Assembly: GCF_018141105.1 (NCBI RefSeq)
Contig: NZ_CP054839.1
Location: forward strand, 5,831,411 to 5,895,410
Direction of reading: 5' to 3'
Source: Saccharopolyspora erythraea
GTDB taxonomy: Bacteria > Actinomycetota > Actinomycetes > Mycobacteriales > Pseudonocardiaceae
DNA length: 64,000 bases
In this document: positions 25,701 to 33,036 of the stretch, piece after piece
Numbering within the stretch: the first letter of the stretch is position 1
Layout of the letters: every line of letters begins with the position of its first letter
Made by a program: the position numbers and the translations under genes
The notes under the pieces: generated by a model
Seen by the model: the letters and a program-made list of their open reading frames with translations, nothing else
Told to the model about the DNA's origin: nothing
Databases searched by the model: none

Positions 25701-25740
25701 ACAATGGTGCCCCCGGTACGAATACCGGGGGCACCATTGT
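25701..25740. terminator. bidirectional terminator between convergent operons
   Basis: An 18-bp perfect stem (ACAATGGTGCCCCCGGTA with its complement), loop CGAA. It lies between the plus-strand small genes and the minus-strand DUF397/XRE pair, so it can end transcripts from both sides. Confidence 0.85.
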
Positions 25741-25747
25741 TATGCGA

Positions 25748-25927
25748 TCAGCGGTCGAATCGACCAGCCTTCACCGCTCGGACGAAGGCTGGCACATCGG
25801 CCTTCAGGGTCGGCCCGTCCGGGTCTTTCGAGTCCCGGATCATGCCGACTGGTTCGCTTAACTCGATGCACTGACCTTGCGCCGTGCTCCGGCTAGACTT
25901 CCGCCAGCGGACGGGTTGTGCTTCCAT
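25748..25927 (-). CDS. DUF397 protein
   Basis: 59 aa, starting MEAQPVRWRKSSRST, with IRDSKDPDGPTL and ending GRFDR: the complete DUF397 pattern of actinomycetes. It starts three bases after the stop of the XRE regulator. Such pairs (as in the WhiJ-like systems of Streptomyces) act as a DNA-binding regulator with a small antagonist. Here it probably modulates the element's repressor. Confidence 0.88.
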   Translation of the reverse strand: MEAQPVRWRKSSRSTAQGQCIELSEPVGMIRDSKDPDGPTLKADVPAFVRAVKAGRFDR

Positions 25928-25930
25928 TGG

Positions 25931-26770
25931 CTACCTGCTTTCGCTTCTCTGGTGATACTGCAAGATCAAGCGGGCACTGTCCGACTCAGTCAGTGCCCGC
26001 TCTTGCAGCTCAGCGAACAGGCTACCCAGCGTGGAAACGGCTTCAGCGTCGTCGACCAGGTGGCCGCCTACGGCGTACTCCTGATACCCGGTTTCAGGCC
26101 ATGTGCCGGGGTCGAAGTCCAACAGGGCGAAGCTGCCTGCCATCGCCTGATGTAGACCGGCTGCGATCGGTAGCACACGGATCGTGACGTTTGGTCGCTC
26201 AAGCATCTTGAGCAGGTGTGCGAGCTGATCCGCTGCGATGCCTGGTTCAGCGGCGCAACGCTCGATTGCCGCTTCCGAGATCACCGCGTCCAGTGCGAGC
26301 GGTTGATCAGCAGTGAGCCGCTGCTGACGGTGGAGCCGTGCGGCAATGCGCTTGTCGGCTTCTGCCGACGAGACGACCAGGTGACCCAACTCCGCTACGC
26401 GACGGGCGTACCCCTCGGTTTGAAGCAGGCCGGGGATCAGCTCACCTTCCCAGTTGCGGACCCGTGCCGCTTCAGTCTCCAGCGTCACATAGGACGCGAG
26501 CCAGCTTGGAAGGCGGTACGTCTGCCACCATCCCGGCTTCTGTGCCTCTGCCCGCGTAGCTAGAAGTACCTCACGGTCAGCGTCCGGCACGCCGTACAGC
26601 GCACACATCACGATGAGGTCAGGCCGCGTCGGCACGTTGCGCCCGGATTCCAGGTGGCGGACGCGGTCAGCCGTGCAGCCCAGTTCGGCGGCTACCTCGC
26701 TCCGCGTCACGCCAGCGTGTTCACGCCACTCGGCGAGGCTCCTACCCAACATCTGCCGTCGCAAGGTCAT
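25931..26770 (-). CDS. XRE-family regulator with DUF5753 domain, candidate element repressor
   Basis: 279 aa. The helix-turn-helix is at about residues 12-60 (GVTRSEVAAELGCTADRVRHLESG); the DUF5753 sensing domain covers about 85-265 (IPGLLQTEGYAR, VTIRVLPIAAG). It forms an operon with the DUF397 gene and faces two perfect palindromes upstream of the divergent plus-strand genes. This arrangement resembles a phage immunity region. The same gene pair is common outside phages in actinomycetes, so a role in lysogeny is inference. Confidence 0.85.
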   Translation of the reverse strand: MTLRRQMLGRSLAEWREHAGVTRSEVAAELGCTADRVRHLESGRNVPTRPDLIVMCALYGVPDADREVLLATRAEAQKPGWWQTYRLPSWLASYVTLETEAARVRNWEGELIPGLLQTEGYARRVAELGHLVVSSAEADKRIAARLHRQQRLTADQPLALDAVISEAAIERCAAEPGIAADQLAHLLKMLERPNVTIRVLPIAAGLHQAMAGSFALLDFDPGTWPETGYQEYAVGGHLVDDAEAVSTLGSLFAELQERALTESDSARLILQYHQRSESR

Positions 26771-26832
26771 ATGCCGACTCTAAGCGCCGCAGTACAGGGA
26801 CGAACGCAACCACCCGAAAGAACCACCCACGT

Positions 26833-26874
26833 CAGTACGCGTACTGCGCTACAGTCTTCGCAGTACGCGTACTG
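26833..26874. promoter_or_regulatory. paired operators CAGTACGCGTACTG with promoter between
   Basis: Perfect 14-bp palindromes at 26833-26846 and 26861-26874, centres 28 bases apart. A TACAGT -10-like box lies between them at about 26850. They sit between the divergent XRE gene and the plus-strand gene at 26907, where a repressor would control both directions. Confidence 0.75.
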
Positions 26875-26906
26875 GTTCAGGTGTACAGCCCTTCAAAGGA
26901 GGCATC

Positions 26907-27203
26907 ATGGCAGCACTGGCGAACGATCCGAATTCGGGTCGTGATGCCAACGATGAGGGCGAGTTCGTTTCGCTTCGCTTCTCGCCAACGGTGAAGAGGT
27001 ATTCACCGCAGTCGAACTTGACGTTCGTACTACGAGCCGCCGAGTCCACCATCAGGGACACCGCACCAAAAGTTCTGGACACGAGCGCTACCAGCGAAGA
27101 CCTCACGAACCTCGCCAACGGCCTTGAGGCCCTGGTTGAGGGCATCAGGGAGTACATGAAGCAACAGCGAGCGGTGGACGGCGGGTGCAGAGATGAGCAC
27201 TGA
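26907..27203 (+). CDS. small element protein, first gene of the right operon
   Basis: 98 aa, ATG after AAAGGAGG. It starts MAALANDPNSGRDANDE, with a strand-like segment LTFVLRAAESTIRD and a helical acidic end ALVEGIREYMKQQ. Such proteins are often seen beside XRE regulators in actinomycetes, without known function. It is controlled by the paired palindromes upstream and overlaps the next gene by 11 bases. Confidence 0.6.
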   Translation: MAALANDPNSGRDANDEGEFVSLRFSPTVKRYSPQSNLTFVLRAAESTIRDTAPKVLDTSATSEDLTNLANGLEALVEGIREYMKQQRAVDGGCRDEH

Positions 27204-27447
27204 GTTACGCCTGGCTTCCGCCGAGATCACTCAGACCTTCTCGCCTGTCCTGTGCGCTGACTGCGTCATCGGCGCTCACCGCTGGACCGCCGTACGAGCC
27301 GAGACGCACGCCGCTGTGCTCACCCGCTGGCACTGTGCCTGTTCCGACTGCTTCTGTGACGCCAGGCGGGTCACTGTAGGTCTGAGCCAGCGTGCACGTA
27401 GCCGCCGCTTCCTCGCCCGCGTTCAACGCGGCCTAGAGCGGCTGTAA
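27193..27447 (+). CDS. Cys-rich small protein
   Basis: 84 aa. CADC and later CACSDCFC give six cysteines in two clusters, suggestive of a zinc-binding protein; the end is very basic (SQRARSRRFLARVQRG). It overlaps the preceding gene and is the last gene before the right terminal repeat. It may bind nucleic acid; no family is recognised. Confidence 0.55.
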   Translation: MSTELRLASAEITQTFSPVLCADCVIGAHRWTAVRAETHAAVLTRWHCACSDCFCDARRVTVGLSQRARSRRFLARVQRGLERL

Positions 27448-27517
27448 GCCCGGTCCGGTGTCGTGCCGAGGTGCGTACGACACTGCGCACTTCCTCCCCC
27501 GTCCGGCACCGGTCCGT

Positions 27518-27569
27518 GCGGCCGGTTGGCACCGCTGGTGAACTGCGCCACCAGCCGCCAACCGGCCGC
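27518..27569. terminator. long hairpin ending the right operon
   Basis: GCGGCCGGTTGGC pairs with GCCAACCGGCCGC (13 bp) and inside it GCTGGTG with CACCAGC. It lies 70 bases past the last gene of the element. The rest of the gap to the terminal repeat holds no feature. Confidence 0.75.
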
Positions 27570-27648
27570 TTCCAATCATCTGTCAGCAAGCCGAAGGTGG
27601 TGATACCTGAGACGGAGCCTCGGATACAACGATCGGTACGCGAGCGTC

Positions 27649-27824
27649 GAGGCCCCGCACCACAGGTGCGGGGCCTCGACGCATCACCACCCCTGTGCAG
27701 CCCAGCCGCACCACGACGACCAGCCCGACCAGCGATCACGGACCGTGCAGGCGATCAGGCGGCATTTTTGGATCATCACGTTCAGTGAGCAGGTCCCGCG
27801 AGATGGCCAGGTTCTTCATAGCCC
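27649..27824. repeat. right terminal inverted repeat, 176 bp
   Basis: Reverse complement of the left repeat with no mismatch that I could find. The inner edge is the GAGGCCCCGCACC hairpin; the outer edge ends CTTCATAGCCC. The absence of divergence suggests recent insertion, or homogenisation as protein-primed replication would produce. Confidence 0.93.
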
Positions 27825-27838
27825 GTCCTCGCGAGAAG
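27825..27838. repeat. right target-site duplication, 14 bp
   Basis: GTCCTCGCGAGAAG, identical in sequence and orientation to 11785-11798, immediately outside the right terminal repeat. Confidence 0.85.
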
Positions 27839-27910
27839 ACAGCTGAGAACCCGCGGGTGGTCCAGCTGAGTCCCACACCGCAAGCGGCTCCGCCGCTTGT
27901 GAAACAGAAC
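27839..27910. repeat. right half of the interrupted palindromic target
   Basis: ACAGCTGAGAACC, GTCCCACAC, a small hairpin (CAAGCGGC, loop TCC, GCCGCTTG at 27881-27899) and TGTGAAACAG. These blocks mirror the left flank (GTTTCA, GTGGGAC, CCTCAGC). The remaining bases to 28072 contain nothing recognised except the ribosome site of the next gene. Confidence 0.55.
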
Positions 27911-28072
27911 CTAGCAGCGTCCGCGCGAGGCGATCAGCAGCGATCGGCTCTCGCCGGACACCGGCTTGCCGACGACGGCACACGAATCCCGATCACGCAT
28001 GAACGATGTCGTCCCGATTTCCAGACCGCTCCCCGACCTTCGCCGCTATAGTCCCGGCCGAGGTGAGTCGTC

Positions 28073-28459
28073 GTGGATGCGCTGTTGTGGGTTCTCCAGG
28101 GAGTCATGGCCTTCCTCACCGTTCCGTCGGGCCTGATCACCGCTCTGCGCCGGAACGAGCGCGCCTACGTGCACGGCATGGAAGTCCGTTCGGGCGACGG
28201 GCCGAGCCCCGCCGCGCGGCTCGGCGGCGTCCTGTCGGCCGCCTGCGGGACCGCGCTCGTGGTTCCCGGACTGGTCGGCCAGGCGACGATCCTGACGCCG
28301 ATAGCCGCGCTGGCACTGGTGGCGCCGGCAGCGCTGATCCCGGTGCGGCGGGCGATGCAGGGCTCGATCGGGCCGGTCGCGGCGTTCTTCGGAATGCTCT
28401 ACCTCGCCGCACCGCCGATATTGGTGGCATGGGGCCGATTCGGTCCCTACCCGCTCTAG
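28073..28459 (+). CDS. DoxX-like membrane protein
   Basis: 128 aa from GTG after GAGGTGAG. About four hydrophobic segments and a conserved-looking KER-type loop (LRRNERAYVHGMEV) match the small DoxX/DoxD-like membrane family. First host gene right of the element. It may take part in quinone-linked or stress functions; this cannot be deduced here. Confidence 0.6.
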   Translation: MDALLWVLQGVMAFLTVPSGLITALRRNERAYVHGMEVRSGDGPSPAARLGGVLSAACGTALVVPGLVGQATILTPIAALALVAPAALIPVRRAMQGSIGPVAAFFGMLYLAAPPILVAWGRFGPYPL

Positions 28460-28507
28460 CCGGAAGAGGCCGCATGCCGTTCGCCGATTGCCAAACCGGC
28501 GGGCGGC

Positions 28508-31500
28508 GTGGATCATTGGCGCCATGATCATGCGAAAGGACGACACCCGCTCCATCTGGTGAGCGCCAACGAACCCCGAGCCGAACGGCAGGGGACCACA
28601 CCTCCCATTCCTCCTGCGGGCGAACCGATCCTGGAACATCTGGACGCCCTTCCCTTTCCCGCGCGAATGCGCACTCTGGCCGCCCGCGCCCGAGCCATGC
28701 CGGCCGCGGAGTACGAGCGGGTCCACACCGCCCTCGACGCCGGAGACTCCTACGAACGCCACATCGGCCTGCACCTGGCGGTGGTCCGCCGCGACCTCGC
28801 CGCCGTCGAACGGGCTCTCGCGGACCCGGTCCTGCGCCGCCGCGCCCTCTCCGCGTCGATCCGGCTCCCGGTCTCCGACCGCGCACTGACCGCGCTGGTG
28901 GAGCACTCGACTCCTCGGGACCGCGCCGCCGTCTACGGGGTGCTGCGACGTTCCCGACGCCGCGAACTCGCCGATGCGCTCGTGCCGCTGGTGCGAGAAC
29001 GCTACGGGCGAGCCGAGATCGCGCGGTTGTTGCCGGCGTGTTCGCCGGAAGTGGTCGAGCACTGGCTGCCCCTCGTCGGGTCGAACACGACACTGCTGCG
29101 CAGGCTCGCCCGAACCGCACCCGCGGTGGTCGCGCGACAGCTGGCGAGCGAACCGCCCACCCAGGACGGGCGGCGGCGCAACCGGGGGTTTCTCGGTTTC
29201 CGAGGCGTGCTGGACGTGCTCGCCACCCGAGCACCCCGGGAACTCGCCTCGGTGCTGCGCAACCACCCCGGACTGCGGCACGTCGCGCTGACCCGGGACC
29301 ACCGGATGACCTCGGCTCTGCTGATCGAGCCGGAGGCGCTTCTCGACGCCCCGTCCGCGCAGCACTGGCCGATCCACCACGACGTCCGGCTGTCGCCCGG
29401 CGCCCGGCACGCGATCGCCGGCCTGGACGTCGAGCAGGTCGCGAGACTGCTGAGGAAGTTCGCGGCCCTTCCCGTACGAGGAAGGGTGCTCGAAGCAGTC
29501 CCGCCGCACGCGCGGCGTCGTGTGCTCGAACGCGCCTACCCGCGCGACGAGGTGTCGACGCACGTCACGGTCGACGAAGTTCGCCGTCTGCCACCGGAGG
29601 ATCGCGTCGGGCTGGCCCGGCGAAGCCTCGCCGACCTCGAGAAGCCCACCCGCGGATGGCGCCATCTGGAGATGACCGGAATGCTGCCGTACGCGGAGGC
29701 GGCCCCGGTCCTGTCCGAGGCGACGGGCAGCCACCGCTACCAGGAACGCCGCGTCGCCTGGGAATCCTTGCTGGGATGCGCGGTGTTGGAGGGTGATCGC
29801 AGTGCCTTCGCCCGCGCGGTCGCCGAAGCCCGACGCGCCTGGTACGACCAGGACCTCGTCCGGGTGGCGGCACTGCGTCCGGTGGCCCACGCGCCCACCG
29901 CTCTGCTGTCGGCGGTCCCGACCTCGGTGCCGCACGAGGTCGTCGCCGCGGTGACCAGTTCCCGGGATGCGACCGAGAACTGCTTCGGCCTGGTCTCCCG
30001 GTGGCTGTCCCGGTCCCTCGCCCAGGCGTTGACCGAGACGTCGAGCGAACGCGCGGAGGAGTTGCAGGCCCTTCTGGTTCGCCTGCACAGCGACGTCCGA
30101 GCGCCGCGCCCGCCAGTGGACGTCACGGGCCAGGATCTCGGGCGACTACTGTGGTCGCGACTGCGTTCCAGAGTCGGCCAACAAGTCCACAGTGGCCGGT
30201 TCGAAGCCGTTTTCCGGTTGGCCGCACTGGTGGAACCCGGGTCGGTGCCCGAACTCGACGAGCTGCTCGGCACGATCGCGCGGACGGCCACCGACCCGCG
30301 GGAAGCCGCCGAAGCGGCGCGGCTGTGGATCGCCGCGCCCGCGACGCGCGAAGACCGCGTCGGTGAGCTGATCGAGCACGATCCTGTCCTGGGGCGGATC
30401 GAGTGCGTGTGGCAGGTGGTCGCGACCCGCCGCACCGACCTGCTCGACCGCGTGCTCTCGCACGATCAGGCGCCGCCGCCCATTCCCGCCGGGCGGCGCG
30501 GCAGGTGGACACCCGCTCAATGCCAGCTCGCCGAGGCCGGCGCGACGGCGGCGGCGTTCGACGCCGATCTCCCAGCGGCGGAACGGGAAACGGCCGTCGC
30601 GGCCTTGTCCGATCCGGACTCGCTCACCACTCTCGCCGACCGCGCCGCCCCACCGGTCGCCGCAGCAGCACTGGGAACCCTGGCCCGCGTCGCGCCCGCC
30701 GGCCAAGCGCTGCGCGTCCTGCTCCGGCACGCCTCCGAGCCCGGCGGACCGGCCCGCCGGGCCGCCGTCCGAGCCCTCGCGGACTGCGTCGACTCGCTCC
30801 CGGACTCGCGGGCCATCGACACACTTCGTCCTTTCGTACTGGGCCGGAAATCGGTGGGTGCGGCCAAGGAAGCGGTGCGACTTCTCGCAAGCCGACGCCT
30901 GGTGGGCGCCCCGGATCTGCTCGTGGCCGCGTGGGGGTCCCCGGGGCTCCACCGCGACGTTCGAGCCGCCGTGGTCGCCGCACTCGTGGGCGTGCTCGGC
31001 GAGGACGACCGCGTTCCCGCGATCCTGGGCGAGGCGGTTCGAGGCGGTGAAGCGGTCAGGGCCGCGGTGCTCGACCTCCGCCCCGCCGAGGTCACCGCCG
31101 ACCAGCGCCCCGTACTCGCGCGCACCCTGGCCGGTGCGCTCGGCACCGGCGAAGCCGAGGTCATCAGCGCATATGCCGAGTGGTGGCAGTACGCACCCGA
31201 GGCGCTCGCGGGACTGGACCCGGTTGCCGCGGTTGCGGCGCCTCCGACGGTGTTCAGCGCCCTGGCGTCGTTGCTCTGCCGTGCCGCCCGCCACGACGAC
31301 GGTATTCGCGCGCTGCGCGCCATCACCGGCCAACTCACCACGGAGATCGACAACGGCTCGGCCACGGCCCGCAAGCGCTTGGAAGAGCTGCTGTCCTGCT
31401 GGTCGATCCCCACGCAGGATGAGGCGAAAGGAGCCGCCGCGCGCGTACTCGCCGACGCGTGCAAGCGCGCGGACATGCACGCCGCGGCAGTGCCGCTGCT

Positions 31501-31831
31501 CATGCACCTCGCACGACTGTCCCTCTCCGGCCCGCCGGAACCGGACGCCTGGGCGGAACTGGTCGCCACGATCGACGAACGCCCCTATCGATGGAAGTCG
31601 TACGGGCTGCTCCACCCCCCGCTGCGTCCAGACGAACTGGACACGGCACTGGCCATCGCCGACCACCTCAGCACGCTCGACGGGTCGGTGCCCGGACTGC
31701 TCGCCGTCCATCTGGTCCTCGCGGGCATAAGGCTGGGCGACGAAGCCGGCTCGTGCCGCGACCGGCTCACCGCCCTCCGCGAGCACCCGGACCCGGATGT
31801 GCGCGAATGCGCACGCAGCAAGCACTTCTGA
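28508..31831 (+). CDS. large HEAT-repeat protein
   Basis: Up to 1107 aa (start uncertain: GTG at 28508 or 28559, neither with a good ribosome site). It is almost entirely alpha-solenoid: repeated helix pairs rich in Ala, Leu, Arg and Glu such as RRAAVRALADCVDSLPDSR and AAVVAALVGVLGEDDR. No signal peptide, membrane segment or catalytic motif. It probably acts as a scaffold for protein or nucleic-acid binding in the cytoplasm. It stands alone and ends in a strong terminator. Confidence 0.75.
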   Translation: MDHWRHDHAKGRHPLHLVSANEPRAERQGTTPPIPPAGEPILEHLDALPFPARMRTLAARARAMPAAEYERVHTALDAGDSYERHIGLHLAVVRRDLAAVERALADPVLRRRALSASIRLPVSDRALTALVEHSTPRDRAAVYGVLRRSRRRELADALVPLVRERYGRAEIARLLPACSPEVVEHWLPLVGSNTTLLRRLARTAPAVVARQLASEPPTQDGRRRNRGFLGFRGVLDVLATRAPRELASVLRNHPGLRHVALTRDHRMTSALLIEPEALLDAPSAQHWPIHHDVRLSPGARHAIAGLDVEQVARLLRKFAALPVRGRVLEAVPPHARRRVLERAYPRDEVSTHVTVDEVRRLPPEDRVGLARRSLADLEKPTRGWRHLEMTGMLPYAEAAPVLSEATGSHRYQERRVAWESLLGCAVLEGDRSAFARAVAEARRAWYDQDLVRVAALRPVAHAPTALLSAVPTSVPHEVVAAVTSSRDATENCFGLVSRWLSRSLAQALTETSSERAEELQALLVRLHSDVRAPRPPVDVTGQDLGRLLWSRLRSRVGQQVHSGRFEAVFRLAALVEPGSVPELDELLGTIARTATDPREAAEAARLWIAAPATREDRVGELIEHDPVLGRIECVWQVVATRRTDLLDRVLSHDQAPPPIPAGRRGRWTPAQCQLAEAGATAAAFDADLPAAERETAVAALSDPDSLTTLADRAAPPVAAAALGTLARVAPAGQALRVLLRHASEPGGPARRAAVRALADCVDSLPDSRAIDTLRPFVLGRKSVGAAKEAVRLLASRRLVGAPDLLVAAWGSPGLHRDVRAAVVAALVGVLGEDDRVPAILGEAVRGGEAVRAAVLDLRPAEVTADQRPVLARTLAGALGTGEAEVISAYAEWWQYAPEALAGLDPVAAVAAPPTVFSALASLLCRAARHDDGIRALRAITGQLTTEIDNGSATARKRLEELLSCWSIPTQDEAKGAAARVLADACKRADMHAAAVPLLMHLARLSLSGPPEPDAWAELVATIDERPYRWKSYGLLHPPLRPDELDTALAIADHLSTLDGSVPGLLAVHLVLAGIRLGDEAGSCRDRLTALREHPDPDVRECARSKHF

Positions 31832-31867
31832 CACGAACCCGGTAGGCAGGTCCGCGGCTCGGCCTCT

Positions 31868-31905
31868 CCGGTCAGGAGGCGGGACATCTCCCGCCTCCTG
31901 ACCGG
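31868..31905. terminator. bidirectional terminator
   Basis: Perfect 17-bp stem (CCGGTCAGGAGGCGGGA with its complement), loop CATC, between the convergent HEAT-repeat and DUF4190 genes. Confidence 0.9.
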
Positions 31906-31939
31906 CCGACGAGTGGGCGACCGATCGGGATCGCCCGGC

Positions 31940-32299
31940 CTAGCCGCCGAAGATGGTCCGGAGAATGCCGTTCAGGAAGCCGGCGGATTCGCTGGGCGCC
32001 GTGACGACGAAGAAGAGCAAGAACGAGCCGATGCCCATGAGCACGAACGCGATCCAGCCGACGATGATGCCGGCGAGTGCTATGCCGTGGTTGCGGTAGT
32101 GACCGGGGTTGCGATTGATCGCCCGCAGCGCGATGTGCCCGAGGATCGCTCCGATCAGCCCGAACAGGAGGGCGCCGAAGCAGGTGACGAGCCCCGCCAC
32201 CGAAACGCACAACGAGGCGATGGCCAGGCCGTTGCTGCGCGGTTCCGGCGGACGGTGAGCCTCGTCCGACGCCGAAGACGGCCGTGGCGGGTTGGTCAT
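31940..32299 (-). CDS. DUF4190-type small membrane protein
   Basis: 119 aa starting MTNPPRPSSASDEAH. A hydrophilic Pro-rich N-terminus, then two transmembrane segments with LAIASLCVSVAGL and GHIALRAINRNPGHYRNHG, the DUF4190 signature, and a short C-terminal end. Function unknown; common in actinomycetes. Confidence 0.8.
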   Translation of the reverse strand: MTNPPRPSSASDEAHRPPEPRSNGLAIASLCVSVAGLVTCFGALLFGLIGAILGHIALRAINRNPGHYRNHGIALAGIIVGWIAFVLMGIGSFLLFFVVTAPSESAGFLNGILRTIFGG

Positions 32300-32388
32300 G
32301 CCTGCCCCTTCTCCGGAGATCGACCCCACCGAGTATGGGTGTTGCGTCCACGTCTCGTGGCGGGTTCGGACGAACAGGGCTCACCTGT

Positions 32389-33036
32389 TCATGCACCCGC
32401 TGCCTGGTAGCCGACCGTGAAGTGCTTGTCTTCGCCAGGGTTCTCGAGCTCGTCGACGACGGCCACGGCGAGGTCCTCGGCTGCGATCCGGGACGCGCCG
32501 TCCTCGCTGGTGATGAGTGTCGTGGTGCCGCGGCGGTATGTCCCGGTGCGACGTCCGGGTTCGAGGGTGGCCGGCGGACTGAGGTAGACCCAGTCGGCCG
32601 GGTGCGCTCGGCATGCTTCCAGTTGCGCGAGGCTGGCCGCGGCGATGGCGCGGACGGCTTCCGGCACGTGGTCCGGGCTGTCGATGACGAGCAGGCCGGG
32701 GCGTCCCGGAACCCGCAAGGGCGCGGCGCCGCCGACGACGAGGATGCGCGACCCGGCCGCACCCGCCGCGTCGAGCAGTGCGGTCGTGGTCGTGGTGACG
32801 CCGTCCTCGCTGCCAGGGGCGGGGCGAGTCGCGGCCACGACCGCGTCGGCGCCCTGGAAGAGCGTCCTCATGCGGTCGGGGTCGTTCGCATCACCCTCGA
32901 CCGCCGTCACGCCGGGCGGCAGTGCTGCCGACGCTGCCTTCCGGAACACTGCGAGGACATCGTGCCCCCGGCTCGCGGCTTCGGTGACGACGCGCGAGCC
33001 GACCATGCCCGCGGCTCCGACGACGGTGATCTTCAT
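32389..33036 (-). CDS. NAD(P)-binding oxidoreductase, NmrA/SDR-like
   Basis: 215 aa. It starts MKITVVGAAGMVGSRVV with the GxxGxxG motif of atypical short-chain dehydrogenases, and contains VVAATRP and DWVYLSPPATLEPG. Its ATG overlaps the end of the EamA transporter gene (ATGA), so both are one transcript. It may be a regulator-type NADPH-binding protein or reductase. Divergent from a LysR gene, which probably controls the operon. Confidence 0.82.
   Translation of the reverse strand: MKITVVGAAGMVGSRVVTEAASRGHDVLAVFRKAASAALPPGVTAVEGDANDPDRMRTLFQGADAVVAATRPAPGSEDGVTTTTTALLDAAGAAGSRILVVGGAAPLRVPGRPGLLVIDSPDHVPEAVRAIAAASLAQLEACRAHPADWVYLSPPATLEPGRRTGTYRRGTTTLITSEDGASRIAAEDLAVAVVDELENPGEDKHFTVGYQAAGA

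Larger units (their letters stand above)
11799..27824. mobile_element. casposon-like tectiviral provirus (PolB + Cas1 + virion module), 16,026 bp
   Basis: The ends are exact: 176-bp inverted repeats starting GGGCTATGAAGAAC, bounded by a 14-bp target duplication. Base content inside is about 60% GC against about 70% outside in sampled lines. Contents from left to right: cas1, polB, HNH-like and terminal-protein candidates, and a minus-strand run of membrane proteins, capsid protein and packaging ATPase. These are followed by plus-strand lytic transglycosylase and accessory genes, an XRE/DUF397 regulatory pair with operators, and small early genes. PolB plus Cas1 plus terminal repeats defines casposons; capsid plus ATPase plus transglycosylase is the tectivirus core. 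All key genes look intact, so the element may be active. Confidence 0.9.

Noticed and set aside
11799-27824. CRISPR-Cas locus, because of the cas1 gene
   Set aside because: No regularly spaced repeats, no cas2 and no effector genes were found anywhere in the window; the neighbouring polymerase and terminal repeats explain Cas1 better.
11799-27824. Integrated conjugative element or tailed prophage
   Set aside because: There is no tyrosine or serine integrase, relaxase, terminase large subunit, portal or tail gene, and no tRNA attachment site at either end.
28046-30088. Long minus-strand open frame opposite the HEAT-repeat gene
   Set aside because: Arg/Gly/Ala-rich shadow without domain patterns; the plus strand encodes a regular helical repeat protein.
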